This document shows, in pieces, positions 1 to 10,036 of a stretch of DNA of 64,000 nucleotides. The notes beneath the pieces were generated by a model that was not told the DNA's origin, did not search any database, and saw only the letters and a list, made by a program, of their open reading frames with translations. Numbering within the stretch: the first letter of the stretch is position 1; each line of letters starts with the position of its first letter. The position numbers were made by a program, and so were the translations under genes. Origin of the DNA: Neptunomonas japonica JAMM 1380 (lineage in GTDB: Bacteria > Pseudomonadota > Gammaproteobacteria > Pseudomonadales > Balneatricaceae); assembly GCF_016592555.1 (NCBI RefSeq), contig NZ_AP014546.1, positions 1,240,001-1,304,000 of the forward strand, in the 5' to 3' direction.

Positions 1-1098
1 CGGGAGTTGGTTAATAGTTTTCAAGAGACTGTTCAAAAACTAAGCGAAAACTCAAATAACATTACAAATATTCTGACGATGGTTCAGGAGTTTTCTGAAC
101 AAACCAACCTGCTCGCTTTAAATGCTTCTATTGAGGCGGCTAGAGCCGGTGAGGCAGGTAGAGGCTTTGCTGTAGTAGCCGATGAAGTGCGCAGTCTTTC
201 TAAAAAGGTTAGTGTCGCTACTCATGAAATTGATAAAAATATCAACGAAATGGGTGAGTTAGTTGAATACACTCGAAGCAGCGCAAATAATATACAAAGC
301 TATGTCCTTAATACTGAAGGTTTTATAGAAAACACTAATGCCCAATTTACACGCTTAGTTGATGATTTTGAGTTAGTGAGTGCTGAGTTAACAGGAATTA
401 GTACTGCTATTGATGAGCTTTCCTATACGAATAAACAATCACATAACCATGTTACTGAAATTACTAAGATTGCTCATGATATTAAACATGAAATGGATGA
501 GTCCCAGACTCATTCCACTGATCTAGAGCTAGCAACAGAAGAAACGCAAGAGCTGCTTTCTCGCTTTAATATTGGGTACGGTGGTTTTGAAAGCATGATT
601 GCAGCTGGGCGCCACTGGGTGGCGCAAACTACGGAAGCAATTAATGTGTTGGCTGAAAATGGGCAAGATGTATTTGATACGAGTTATCAGCGAACAAATG
701 AGGGGCAGCAACCTGAAAAATTTGATGTGAGCTATGTGGATGCTTATGAGGCTTCCTTGCGACCACTATTTGATGGGTTTATCAGTGATAGGCCTGAGTT
801 TATTTATGCTATTGCTGTTGATAAAAATGGCTACGTTCCCGCTCATCATACTAAAGTTTCTCATGGAATAACCGGAGATTTTACTGTCGATAATCTTAAA
901 AGTCGCCATTGCCGTATTTTTGTAGGTAATCGAGCAGAGGTAAGAAGAGCGACACATACAGCACCATTTTTACTGCAAACCTTTATCCGTGATACTGGGG
1001 AGGTGTTAAATGATCTCTCAATCCCTATCTATATTAATGGGCAGCATTGGGGGGCGCTAATTATGGGCTTTAACCCAGAGACCTTATTAGAAGAGTAA
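1..1098 (+). CDS. Methyl-accepting chemotaxis protein, 3' part
   Basis: The 5' end lies outside the window: the frame is open from base 1. The first 60 or so codons encode the conserved cytoplasmic hairpin tip of chemoreceptors ([17 protein letters not shown], then [12 protein letters not shown]), which contacts CheA and CheW. A further coiled coil follows. The last 150 residues form a globular domain that resembles the Cache/PAS-like tail of some marine receptors, with [21 protein letters not shown] and [13 protein letters not shown]-terminal sensory domain suggests that at least part of the ligand sensing is cytoplasmic. No ligand can be inferred. Confidence 0.9.
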   Translation, partial: RELVNSFQETVQKLSENSNNITNILTMVQEFSEQTNLLALNASIEAARAGEAGRGFAVVADEVRSLSKKVSVATHEIDKNINEMGELVEYTRSSANNIQSYVLNTEGFIENTNAQFTRLVDDFELVSAELTGISTAIDELSYTNKQSHNHVTEITKIAHDIKHEMDESQTHSTDLELATEETQELLSRFNIGYGGFESMIAAGRHWVAQTTEAINVLAENGQDVFDTSYQRTNEGQQPEKFDVSYVDAYEASLRPLFDGFISDRPEFIYAIAVDKNGYVPAHHTKVSHGITGDFTVDNLKSRHCRIFVGNRAEVRRATHTAPFLLQTFIRDTGEVLNDLSIPIYINGQHWGALIMGFNPETLLEE

Positions 1099-1150
1099 GC
1101 TTTTTTGTTAATAATGGTGTCTTCTCAGTCAGGTTTTCAAATTTAAATAA

Positions 1151-1954
1151 TTAAAACTCATTATTGAAAACAAGCTGTTCAATCATTTTCTTCATCATGT
1201 CGTAAGAAAGTGGTTTTGCACACAAGGCTGATACACCAGCGCTTTGAATGGCTGCAAGTTGGCTTTTGTTTTGTTCAGATGTGACCATCATTATTGGAAT
1301 GGTCGCTTGTTCACCATGCGTTCGAATATACTCAACCATCTCGCGGCCATCAATATTAGGCATGTTGTAGTCGGAAATGATTAGATCAAATGTTTGCTGT
1401 TTGAGTATATTGAGTGCTTGTGCGCCGTCGACTGCTTCCGTAATATCGTGAATGCCTAAGTTGTCGAGAATCTGGTGCAAATATTTACGAGAAACCAAGC
1501 TGTCATCGACAAGAAGTATTTTTAGGTTTTCAAATGCCTCTGTTTTGTCTTCATCTGGAGTATCAAGGTCAATCAAATAGTGCAGAGTGCTTTGTAGAGA
1601 AATGCCTAATTCTTTACGTGTAAAAGGCTTAGGTAAGATAGCAATAGCACCCGATTGTCTTATGGGTTCAAGATAACGATAGTGCGTTTCTGATGAAATC
1701 AGTAGAAATGTTATATTGCAAAGGTTAGGGTCCCCGCGCATCTCTTTAACAACCTCTGTACCTGTCATGTCAGGTAAATGCATGGATGATAAGACTATAT
1801 CGGGAGTTTGTAGCTGTATAGCGCTGAGTGCAGAACGTCCATCACTGAACTCATCAATATTATCTATTCCAAAGCTTTTCAGATGGTTAACGATAATCGT
1901 CCTTTGTACTCTTGACGGTTCAATGATGAGTACAAACAATTCTGAAAAATTCAT
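1151..1954 (-). CDS. Response regulator with two receiver domains
   Basis: The protein has 267 residues and consists of two CheY-like receiver domains in tandem (about 5-125 and 143-265) with no output domain. The second is complete: an acidic pair in LLVDDS, the phosphoacceptor Asp in ISDYNMP, and a Lys in AKPLS. In the first, the phosphoacceptor position reads LSSMHLP, so Ser replaces Asp, and the acidic cluster is reduced to IIEPS; its Lys in PKPF remains. It probably relays or receives phosphate through the second domain only. It lies next to and converges with a chemoreceptor gene, so a chemotaxis-linked role is plausible but unproven. Confidence 0.88.
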   Translation of the reverse strand: MNFSELFVLIIEPSRVQRTIIVNHLKSFGIDNIDEFSDGRSALSAIQLQTPDIVLSSMHLPDMTGTEVVKEMRGDPNLCNITFLLISSETHYRYLEPIRQSGAIAILPKPFTRKELGISLQSTLHYLIDLDTPDEDKTEAFENLKILLVDDSLVSRKYLHQILDNLGIHDITEAVDGAQALNILKQQTFDLIISDYNMPNIDGREMVEYIRTHGEQATIPIMMVTSEQNKSQLAAIQSAGVSALCAKPLSYDMMKKMIEQLVFNNEF

Positions 1955-2228
1955 ATTAGATCTCTATATAACAAAAGCTAGTGTATTAGAGAATTAGTCT
2001 AGCACCCGTTTTTGTGTTTTGCGTAGTAAGGCCATGATTGGTAATTAATTATTTATACTTTTGCTGTGGTGCGAATAAAGAGCAAGCTTAACTGATGCGG
2101 GTTGGTTGAATTTAGTGCTGCAAGCTCTGCAACACTGTGTTGTTGAGATTTATTATATTTATAATTGCTGATGTTTGTGTCTGTTGCCATACTGGCGAAC
2201 CGTAAAATGCAGAACTACAGGACCAAAA

Positions 2229-3398
2229 ATGAACCGCAGTGTCATATTGCTATCGTTATGTCAGGCTTTATTGGGCACTGGGAATGTACTGTTGATTTCT
2301 GTAAATGGTTTGATTGGTCAATCATTGTCGCCTTCAGATGCACTCATTACATTACCCATTGCGATGCAGTTTGTTGGACTTATGTTGGCGACTATACCCG
2401 CCTCATTATTAATGCAGAGGATTGGTCGCCGTAATGGTTTTTATCTAGGTAACTCGTTAGGCATCATCGGTGCTGTTTTGTCTGCTGTTGCACTGGTGTA
2501 CCAAAACTTCTTCTTTTTTTGTGTTGGCACTACTTTGCTCGGAGTGGGTATTGGGTTTGGCACTTTATATCGTTTTGCGGCTGTTGAAGCATGTGAACCT
2601 GAACATAAAAACCGTGCTATATCGATGGTTATGTTTGGTGGTGTATTGGCTGCTATTATTGGCCCGGCTTTAGCTGTAGAAAGTCGTGGCTGGGTTTCAA
2701 GTCAAGAGTTTGTTGGCTCATTTGTTGGTTTGGTTGGCCTTTATATAATTGCGTTGCTGTTGCTAACAGGCGTATCAATTCCAAAGACAGGTGCTTCTTC
2801 AGTTAATCTAGGTGAGCAGCGCTCATTGCTGACGATTGTGAGTCAGCCTGTCTTTGTCGTGGCTGTTGTTGTCGGTATGGTGAGCTATACCGTTATGAAC
2901 TTATTAATGACAGCGACGCCATTAGCGATGGCGCGTTGTGGCTTTTCATTTCCGCAAACTGCTTGGGTGATTGAATGGCATGTACTGGGTATGTTTTTGC
3001 CTTCATTTTTTACTGGGCGACTGATTCAACGCTTTGGGACGACAACAATGATGCTTTTGGGTGGCGTTATCATGTTGGCGTGCATTTTTATTAATCTTAA
3101 TGGTAAAACTGAATGGCATTTTTGGAGTGCGCTATTCTTGCTGGGGCTGGGTTGGAACTTCATGTTTATTAGCGCAACGAGTCTTGTGACTGGGGCGTAT
3201 ACTGATCAGGAGCGGGCTAAAACCCAAGCAACAAATGAGTTTATGGTATTTGGTATGGTCACTATATCGGCATTAAGTGCTGGTTGGTTAGAGGTCAGTA
3301 TGGGGTGGGAAGCCATGAATGCTCTAATGATCCCTGTCGTTATCTGGGCAATGCTGGTAGTTATTGCTCTGTCGAAAAAAGTAAAGTTACAGTCTTAA
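2229..3398 (+). CDS. Major facilitator superfamily transporter
   Basis: A 389-residue inner-membrane protein with about twelve hydrophobic segments. The loop LLMQRIGRRNGFYLG after the second helix is the MFS signature between TM2 and TM3, and a second copy (GRLIQRFGTTTMML) sits in the C-terminal half. I place the start at the ATG at 2229, which has AGGA at a good distance. The longer frame from a TTG at 2175 would add 18 polar residues and lacks a binding site. It converges with the next gene, with only 15 bp between stops. The substrate cannot be predicted. Confidence 0.85.
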   Translation: MNRSVILLSLCQALLGTGNVLLISVNGLIGQSLSPSDALITLPIAMQFVGLMLATIPASLLMQRIGRRNGFYLGNSLGIIGAVLSAVALVYQNFFFFCVGTTLLGVGIGFGTLYRFAAVEACEPEHKNRAISMVMFGGVLAAIIGPALAVESRGWVSSQEFVGSFVGLVGLYIIALLLLTGVSIPKTGASSVNLGEQRSLLTIVSQPVFVVAVVVGMVSYTVMNLLMTATPLAMARCGFSFPQTAWVIEWHVLGMFLPSFFTGRLIQRFGTTTMMLLGGVIMLACIFINLNGKTEWHFWSALFLLGLGWNFMFISATSLVTGAYTDQERAKTQATNEFMVFGMVTISALSAGWLEVSMGWEAMNALMIPVVIWAMLVVIALSKKVKLQS

Positions 3399-3413
3399 TT
3401 AAGTGTCTCGACG

Positions 3414-3830
3414 CTAAAAAGGATTAGCGCCCTTCTTTAAACGAACAATTTCATGTTTTAGTTTAATTAGTTCGTGTCGGTTTATCTCATTGTGTAGTGG
3501 TTGGATTTTGGTGTGCCATTGCCAAAATCCAACAATCATTGCTAAAAGGCTCCAACCAATCAGCACACCAAGAGTAATCGAATAAAACTGTTTATTCGAT
3601 GCATCTAAGTCGGATTGTCGATCTATCACCTGTAGCGTTACTTTTTGCTCTAGAGTAGGGGCTCTGATGCCCTCAAGAACGGACGCTTTTACATAGCGAT
3701 CAAACACTCGGCTGTTATATTCTTCCGTCAGTTGGAAAAAGAGAACAACTAAAGTGATCGTAGAAAGTAGACCGGTAAGGGCATAAAATTTATAGATGTT
3801 ATCAGTGGATGCGGTTGTTTTAGGCTGCAC
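3414..3830 (-). CDS. Hypothetical two-helix membrane protein
   Basis: 138 residues. I do not recognise the family. There are two hydrophobic helices, at about 16-34 and 84-103, separated by a polar stretch of some 45 residues that probably faces the periplasm. The C-terminus is basic and likely helical, with many Lys, Arg and His. It stands alone between the MFS gene and ptsP, with 160 bp on the ptsP side that hold no recognisable signal. Confidence 0.6.
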   Translation of the reverse strand: MQPKTTASTDNIYKFYALTGLLSTITLVVLFFQLTEEYNSRVFDRYVKASVLEGIRAPTLEQKVTLQVIDRQSDLDASNKQFYSITLGVLIGWSLLAMIVGFWQWHTKIQPLHNEINRHELIKLKHEIVRLKKGANPF

Positions 3831-3993
3831 GATACTACCTGGCTGCAGTTGAGTATAGCCAACATCTTAATGAAAAATTCAAACACCATCTATAGATGAG
3901 TGAGTTTTGGCTGAAAATATTTTTAAATTTTCTGGTAAATATTAAAATATAGGCTATGAGGAGGTTTCTTTAGTTTTAAATCCTTTTGTAAAC

Positions 3994-6243
3994 TTATAGA
4001 CCAAACTCTTTAATTTTCTTAGAAAGCACCTTACGTACTTCTGTTTCATCTTCAGCGACGTTAGCTTTGGTCAGCAATTTTAGCAAGTCTTCGCGTTTCA
4101 GTTGTCGTATTAGCCATTTTATCTTGGGGATTCTGTGGGCACTCAGGCTGAGTCGATCAAACCCCATCGCGATGAGTAGTAGTACTGAAGCTGGATCTGC
4201 AGCCATTTCGCCACACAACGAAACCGGTAAATTAAGTTCTGAGCACTTTTTCTTGATCATTTGAAGCGCGACCAGTACTGCTGGGTGGAGGTGATCAAAT
4301 AAACTGGAGACTTTAGGGTTGTTTCGATCAACGGCGAGTAGGTATTGAGTTAGGTCGTTTGAGCCAATAGAAACAAAATCTATATAGGGAGCGACTTTAT
4401 CTAATAACAGCATAGCAGAAGGTACTTCTATCATAATGCCGAGCTTGGGCTTACTAACTTGTTTGCCTTCCTTTTTTAGCTCAAGCAATGATTGTTGGAT
4501 AAGCTCTTTAATTGATTTTATTTCATCAATACGGCTTACCATCGGTACAAGAATCTGCAGATTATCTCGGCCATGAGCGGCACGTAACATGGCGCGAATT
4601 TGCGTGATCTGTAAAGCAGTATTATCTAACGTGAAGCGGATGCCTCGCCAGCCTAAGTAGGGGTTTTCTTCTTTAAATGAGAAATACGGAAGCTGTTTGT
4701 CTCCGCCTATGTCCAGCGTTCGCATTGATACTGGGCGCGGGCTGTAAGCATCTATGACCTCTTTATAAACTTGGTATTGTTCCTCTTCTGTAGGAAAGTT
4801 GTCATGTACCATAAACGGGATTTCTGAGCGGTATAGACCGACGCCTTCAGCACCATTTCGTAAGCCGGGTGAAACGTCGGCTAATAATCCTGTGTTTGTA
4901 TGAAGTGTGACATGAAACCCATCAAGCGTGACGGCGGGTAAGTCTTTATATTTCGCTAATGTTTCGTTGAATTGTTGCTCGTGTTTCGCGAGTAAACGAT
5001 ACTCTCGCACCATCTCTTTTGGTGGTGATATTACCACTTCACCGCGGTTGCCATCGACTATGCTTAGTTGGCCGCGATAACGTTTAATGTCAAGGTCAGA
5101 GACCCCCATGACGGCGGGTAGGCCGAGGGCGTTTGCTACAATAGATGTGTGCGATAATGCTGAACCAGATGTGCTTATAATGCCTTGAATCTGAGAGGAG
5201 TTATATTCAGATAAATCAGCGATGCTAATTAAATCACCGGCAAGAATGATAGGGGTTTGGCTATCAGGTGACGTTGTTCGTTCGTGCTTAGCCATTTGTG
5301 TCATCAGTTTGATGGCTATGTTTTTTACATCTTCTCCCCTTGCTTTCATATAGGGGTCGTCTGCCATCTCAAATACCGCGGCTAGCTCAAACGCCGTCTC
5401 TCGAACGGACCACATAGCGCTGTTCCCTGATTGAATTTTATCTAAGGTTCCATCTTTTAGCTCAGGGCTTTCAAGCATCATTCGATAAACAGAAAATAGA
5501 GAAATAATGTCTTCAGGTAAATCCTTCTTTATTTTATTAGCGCCATGCTCAAGATCATCAATAACTTTTTGTAAAGCTGTTTCAAACAGGTCTTGTTCAT
5601 CTTCTAGGTTGGAGTTGCTTTTATCAGGTTCAACCTGTAGATCAATATGGGTATTGATATGAACGAGCTCACCAATACCAATGCCCGATGAGCTGACAAT
5701 ACCGTTAAAGCGTTTATATAGCTTCCCAGGACGCCGTTTAGGGATCCACTCACCGGATTTTTGGATGTTGGAGAGTGTCGCTGCCAGTTGGGATGCAATG
5801 GTAATGAGAAAGGCTTCAGTTTCTTGCGAGAACGGTTTTTTTACTTTGCCTTGTACAACAATAACGCCTACCAATTGGCGCAGATGAATCAGGGGCACAC
5901 CCATAAACTGTTTATATGTCGTCTCTTGAGCTTGCGGGAAAAGTACGAATTTGTCGTGTGAAGAGGCATCAGCAAGGTTGAGAGAATGTTTAGTAGAGGC
6001 GATGGAACCCACTAATCCTTCATCTAACCCCAGCTTTATTTTACCCACGGAGGTTTTTGATAAGCCTTGAGTGGCCGCCAAAATAAGCTTGGAACGTGTG
6101 GGGGATTTAAGGTAAAGGCTACATACCGGTACGTCCATTAACTGGCTTAAACGCGCTACAATTGTTTGCATAGCAGTCATGGCACTTTCGGCGTCAGATA
6201 TTTCTTGAACTAGTGTCGTTAGGGTAGCCAGTGAGTGCTGCAT
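3994..6243 (-). CDS. ptsP: Phosphoenolpyruvate-protein phosphotransferase PtsP (EI-Ntr)
   Basis: First enzyme of the nitrogen phosphotransferase system: it moves phosphate from PEP to NPr (PtsO). At 749 residues it is close to the usual length. An N-terminal GAF domain (about 1-150) is followed by the EI N-terminal and swivelling domains, with the phosphorylated His near residue 365 in the motif SHTSIVANALGLPAVMG. The C-terminal PEP-binding barrel contains LYRSEIPFM, SNDLTQYLL and SLCGEMA. I chose the ATG at 6243 because the GAF domain begins right after it and AGGA precedes it; an upstream extension of 23 residues looks unlikely. The rppH gene that often sits just upstream is absent here. 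Confidence 0.95.
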   Translation of the reverse strand: MQHSLATLTTLVQEISDAESAMTAMQTIVARLSQLMDVPVCSLYLKSPTRSKLILAATQGLSKTSVGKIKLGLDEGLVGSIASTKHSLNLADASSHDKFVLFPQAQETTYKQFMGVPLIHLRQLVGVIVVQGKVKKPFSQETEAFLITIASQLAATLSNIQKSGEWIPKRRPGKLYKRFNGIVSSSGIGIGELVHINTHIDLQVEPDKSNSNLEDEQDLFETALQKVIDDLEHGANKIKKDLPEDIISLFSVYRMMLESPELKDGTLDKIQSGNSAMWSVRETAFELAAVFEMADDPYMKARGEDVKNIAIKLMTQMAKHERTTSPDSQTPIILAGDLISIADLSEYNSSQIQGIISTSGSALSHTSIVANALGLPAVMGVSDLDIKRYRGQLSIVDGNRGEVVISPPKEMVREYRLLAKHEQQFNETLAKYKDLPAVTLDGFHVTLHTNTGLLADVSPGLRNGAEGVGLYRSEIPFMVHDNFPTEEEQYQVYKEVIDAYSPRPVSMRTLDIGGDKQLPYFSFKEENPYLGWRGIRFTLDNTALQITQIRAMLRAAHGRDNLQILVPMVSRIDEIKSIKELIQQSLLELKKEGKQVSKPKLGIMIEVPSAMLLLDKVAPYIDFVSIGSNDLTQYLLAVDRNNPKVSSLFDHLHPAVLVALQMIKKKCSELNLPVSLCGEMAADPASVLLLIAMGFDRLSLSAHRIPKIKWLIRQLKREDLLKLLTKANVAEDETEVRKVLSKKIKEFGL

Positions 6244-6435
6244 GAAAGCGTCCTGTATGGATTCTGACAGGGAGAAAAACTTATAATCGCACATAAAACA
6301 ATTATTTATCAATGGCTGCTGTAATTGAGTTCCAGTAAGATGCAGTATCCACTTTGTCTTGGATATATGTGGTTATTAACCCCAATAGAAACATCCTAAA
6401 TACGGGTGTTTTGATAATAAGAGCAGGAGATTAAA

Positions 6436-6660
6436 GTGAAAAGTTTTCTGTTTTCTACGGAAGATGATCGTGGTGGTGTAATGCTATGTGATATCGAGAC
6501 GTTGGAAGATGCTGTGGTTTATCTTGGTAAGCGCTTTAATGGTGTGATTAGGGTGGAACAAGGCAAAGATGTTTGGACAACTGACGGAGGGTTTGTCTTT
6601 GTCGATAAGCCACATGCTGTTGCTGAAAGCGCCGAAGATACTGAAGTGTTAACTACTTAG
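6436..6660 (+). CDS. Small hypothetical protein upstream of recC
   Basis: 74 residues from a GTG start with a strong AGGAG seven bases upstream. The protein is acidic, with no signal peptide or membrane helix. Its middle, KRFNGVIRVEQGKDVWTTDGG, alternates polar and hydrophobic residues like a small beta-rich fold. It ends 46 bp before recC in the same direction and may be cotranscribed with it. I do not recognise the family. Confidence 0.6.
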   Translation: MKSFLFSTEDDRGGVMLCDIETLEDAVVYLGKRFNGVIRVEQGKDVWTTDGGFVFVDKPHAVAESAEDTEVLTT

Positions 6661-6706
6661 ATGCAATCAGCAGATTGAGATATCTATAAAAATACAGAGT
6701 AAGCTC

Positions 6707-9700
6707 ATGCTAAGGATTTATCACTCGAACGCGTTGGATACCCTGCGTGATGTATTGGTTGAGATGATTAAGAGTGATCCTCAAACCGACCCCTTTATCG
6801 CAGATCAGATCCTTGTTCAGAGCCCAGGTATGGCGCAATGGCTTAAACTGGAATTGGCTGAGCGATTGGGCATAGCTGCCAATATTGAGTTTCCTCTACC
6901 GGCTAGCTTTTTGTGGAGGGTCTTTGTCGCAGCGTTGGAAGATGTACCAGAGCGTTCTGCGTACAATAAGGCCTCCATGACGTGGATATTGATGAGGATT
7001 CTGCCAGAGCATCTAAATGATGAGCAGTTCTCTATACTCAACCAGTACCTTAAACAAGACGATGAACCTCTGCGCCTTTACCATCTTTGCGCCCGAGTGG
7101 CTGACCTTTATGACCAATACCTTGTATATCGGCCCGATTGGATCGCCGCGTGGGAGCAAGGCGATAATCAGCCAGCCAGTGACGAGGATCAGCGTTGGCA
7201 GCCTGTTCTGTGGCGAGCCATTGTGGCTGATACAGAGCAGAGAGGATTGCCACATTGGCATCGTGCAAATATGTATGAAACCTTTATTGGCGCTCTCAGT
7301 GATAAGCATGTAAGCCTTGCAGGTATACCGCAACGTATATTTGTTTTTGGTATCTCCGCGTTACCTCAAAACTATATTGAAGCACTGGCCGCACTAGGGC
7401 AAAAAATTGATGTTCATTTAATGCTAGCTAACCCGTGCAGGCATTATTGGGGTGATATTGTCGACCCTGGTTATTTGGCCCGACTAAACCGAATGTGGTT
7501 ATCAAAACCTCAGAGCTCCGGTAGCGCTTCAGGGTTAGATCTTTATCAAGTGGGGCATCCCTTATTGGCATCCATGGGTAAGTTGGGCCGGGATTATTTA
7601 CACCTTATTCAGCAAATGGAGCTACCCGAAGTAGGGCTGTTTGAGGAAGCGGGTTATGAAACACTTTTGGGGGCGCTGCAAACAGATATTCTGGAGTTAA
7701 ATAACCGGGGCTCTACTCCTGAATCAGCTGTTAATGAAAACAATGGCTTATACGATATTGATGCAAATCTTTTGCCGATCACTTTCTCTGCTAGCGATAG
7801 AAGTATTCAGCTACATGGTGCCCACAGCGCATTACGCGAAGTGGAAGTATTGCAAGACCAGTTATTGGCCATGTTTGACAGTGATGCTGAACTAAAGCCT
7901 CGCGATATTATTGTGATGATGCCTGATGTGACGCACTACGCACCCTACATTGATGCTGTTTTTGGCAACGCTGAGCATCAGCATTTTTTACCCTACTCAA
8001 TTTCTGATCGCTCGGCGGAGCAAGAGATTCCTCTACTGAGCAGTTTTTTACAGCTTATCGGCATTAACCATAGTCGTTTTACTGTCTCTGAAGTCATTGA
8101 GTTATTAGAACTTCCGGCAACACTACGACGGTTTGAATTGGAGCAAGAAGACTTCGAAAATATTCGTCATTGGATTAATGAAACAGGCATTCACTGGGGC
8201 TTAGATCAAAACTCACGTGCGGATGCGGGAGGGGCTATTTTTGAACAAAATAGCTGGTATTTTGGGTTGGACCGCCTTTTTAGTGGTTATGCGCTAGGTG
8301 CTGCTGAGACGGTATGGAATGGTATTGCACCCTTTGAGGGAGCCACTGGCTTATCTTCTGCTGCATTAGGGCAGTTATCAGCTTTTTTGACTTCGTTAGA
8401 TGAGTTTCGTGTTAGCTTCGCCGGTGAGCACTCGCTGACTGAGTGGATTGTCCAAGTACAGCAGATGATTGATGCTATGTATCTGCCTGATGAACGTGAT
8501 CATGAAGCTTTGGAACTCATCTATCGAGCACTTGAGTCGTTACGTGAAACGTTCCAGGAAGTCGCATTTGAGCAAAAAATAGATATCGCTATATTACAGG
8601 ATTATCTCAAAGAACAGTTATCGAGCCAGCGATCTTCACAACGCTTTTTATCGGGGCAAATCAATTTCTGCACTTTAATGCCCATGCGAGCCATCCCTTT
8701 TAAGGTTGTCTGTTTACTTGGAATGAATGATAGCGACTACCCTCGCTCAATACCGCCAATGGGTTTTGACCTTATGGTTGATCACCCGCGTAAGGGAGAT
8801 CGCTCTCGCCGAGATGATGATCGCTATCTGTTTCTTGAGGCCTTATTATCTGCTCGAGAAACACTTTATATTAGTTATGTTGGTCGCTCGATTGCAGACA
8901 ACTCTAAACGAGTGCCATCGGTACTGGTGAGTGAAGTGTTGGAATATTGTGATCAGGCCTACCGGATTGAAGACCAAGGCCTCTCCATTAAGGGGGGCTT
9001 AGTTCAAGAGCATCTATTGATCGAGCATCCATTAACTGCTTATAGCGGTGCTTATTTTGATGGAGCTGCGGATAACTTGTTTAGTTATAACGCTCGTTGG
9101 GCTATTCCGCAGGATAAGCAATATAAAGCAGAGAGCTTTATTAAAGGAAAGTTAACCGCAATAGAAAATGATGTACTTGAGCTGGATGATCTGATCGCCT
9201 TTTACCGGCACCCCATTCAGTTTTTCTTTCAAAAAAGAATGCAGATTTATTTTCGTGATGACGAGCTAGTACTGTCAGATGAAGAGCCTTTTAGTCTGGA
9301 ACCCTTGATTGATTATAAATTGCGTAAAAGGTTGTTGCAGTCAGCGGTACGCGGTGATGGATTACAAACAACAGCGCATTATATCCGCCAAGCAGGGATA
9401 CTTCCTGTTGGAAAAGCTGGTGATATCGAGCTGTCTAAAAGAGTGCATGATATTGGCGAGCTCTATGAGAAGATGCAGCCCTTAATGGCGGGTTCACCCC
9501 GTCGTTTGGAAATCAATCTTGCATTTGAGGAGTTAGAGCAAAGCTTACAATTACAGGGTTGGATTAATGATGTCTACCCAAGTGGCGTACTGAAATATGA
9601 TGTGTCGAAAGTCTCTGGAAGACACCGTTTTATGACCTGGATTCAACATTTAGCCTGTTGTGCAGCAGGGCTTTCTGAGCGTACGGTATATCGTGGCTTG

Positions 9701-10036
9701 AGTGAGCAATTTAGTTTTAAGCCACTCCCTGCTGATTTGGCTTATGCTCAATTGAGTCGTTTAGTACGTGTTTATCTAGAAGGGCAGCGATTACCGCTTA
9801 ACTGGGTACCTGAGCCTGCATGGAAGTGGCTAAGTTTGCGCCAGAACGATGAAGAAAAAGCACGTAAAGATGCCCAAAATCGTTTCGAAAGTGATCGAGG
9901 TGGAGACTGTAATAACCCGTATGTACGTAGGGTTTATCCTGAATGGCGAATGTTAGCGCCAGGCATCTATGATTATTCTGAGCAGTTATTTGGTGAGATG
10001 CTGAATTATTTGGAAGTGGATAAAGATGACAATTAA
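6707..10036 (+). CDS. recC: Exodeoxyribonuclease V subunit gamma (RecC)
   Basis: The 1109-residue RecC subunit of RecBCD, the helicase-nuclease that processes double-strand breaks and recognises Chi. Family features include the start MLRIYHSNALD, the motif SPGMAQWLKLELAERLGIAANIE (read in two parts: SPGMAQWLK and LAERLGIAANIEFPLP), and the inactive helicase/nuclease-like body with MPMRAIPFKVVCLLGMND near residue 660. It opens a recC-recB-recD block and overlaps recB by 11 bp, so the subunits are probably translationally coupled. The ptr gene found between recC and recB in enteric bacteria is absent, as in pseudomonads. Confidence 0.95.
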   Translation: MLRIYHSNALDTLRDVLVEMIKSDPQTDPFIADQILVQSPGMAQWLKLELAERLGIAANIEFPLPASFLWRVFVAALEDVPERSAYNKASMTWILMRILPEHLNDEQFSILNQYLKQDDEPLRLYHLCARVADLYDQYLVYRPDWIAAWEQGDNQPASDEDQRWQPVLWRAIVADTEQRGLPHWHRANMYETFIGALSDKHVSLAGIPQRIFVFGISALPQNYIEALAALGQKIDVHLMLANPCRHYWGDIVDPGYLARLNRMWLSKPQSSGSASGLDLYQVGHPLLASMGKLGRDYLHLIQQMELPEVGLFEEAGYETLLGALQTDILELNNRGSTPESAVNENNGLYDIDANLLPITFSASDRSIQLHGAHSALREVEVLQDQLLAMFDSDAELKPRDIIVMMPDVTHYAPYIDAVFGNAEHQHFLPYSISDRSAEQEIPLLSSFLQLIGINHSRFTVSEVIELLELPATLRRFELEQEDFENIRHWINETGIHWGLDQNSRADAGGAIFEQNSWYFGLDRLFSGYALGAAETVWNGIAPFEGATGLSSAALGQLSAFLTSLDEFRVSFAGEHSLTEWIVQVQQMIDAMYLPDERDHEALELIYRALESLRETFQEVAFEQKIDIAILQDYLKEQLSSQRSSQRFLSGQINFCTLMPMRAIPFKVVCLLGMNDSDYPRSIPPMGFDLMVDHPRKGDRSRRDDDRYLFLEALLSARETLYISYVGRSIADNSKRVPSVLVSEVLEYCDQAYRIEDQGLSIKGGLVQEHLLIEHPLTAYSGAYFDGAADNLFSYNARWAIPQDKQYKAESFIKGKLTAIENDVLELDDLIAFYRHPIQFFFQKRMQIYFRDDELVLSDEEPFSLEPLIDYKLRKRLLQSAVRGDGLQTTAHYIRQAGILPVGKAGDIELSKRVHDIGELYEKMQPLMAGSPRRLEINLAFEELEQSLQLQGWINDVYPSGVLKYDVSKVSGRHRFMTWIQHLACCAAGLSERTVYRGLSEQFSFKPLPADLAYAQLSRLVRVYLEGQRLPLNWVPEPAWKWLSLRQNDEEKARKDAQNRFESDRGGDCNNPYVRRVYPEWRMLAPGIYDYSEQLFGEMLNYLEVDKDDN

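Noticed and set aside
2165..2434. 89-codon frame in the MFS region
   Set aside because: Out-of-frame shadow of the transporter gene.
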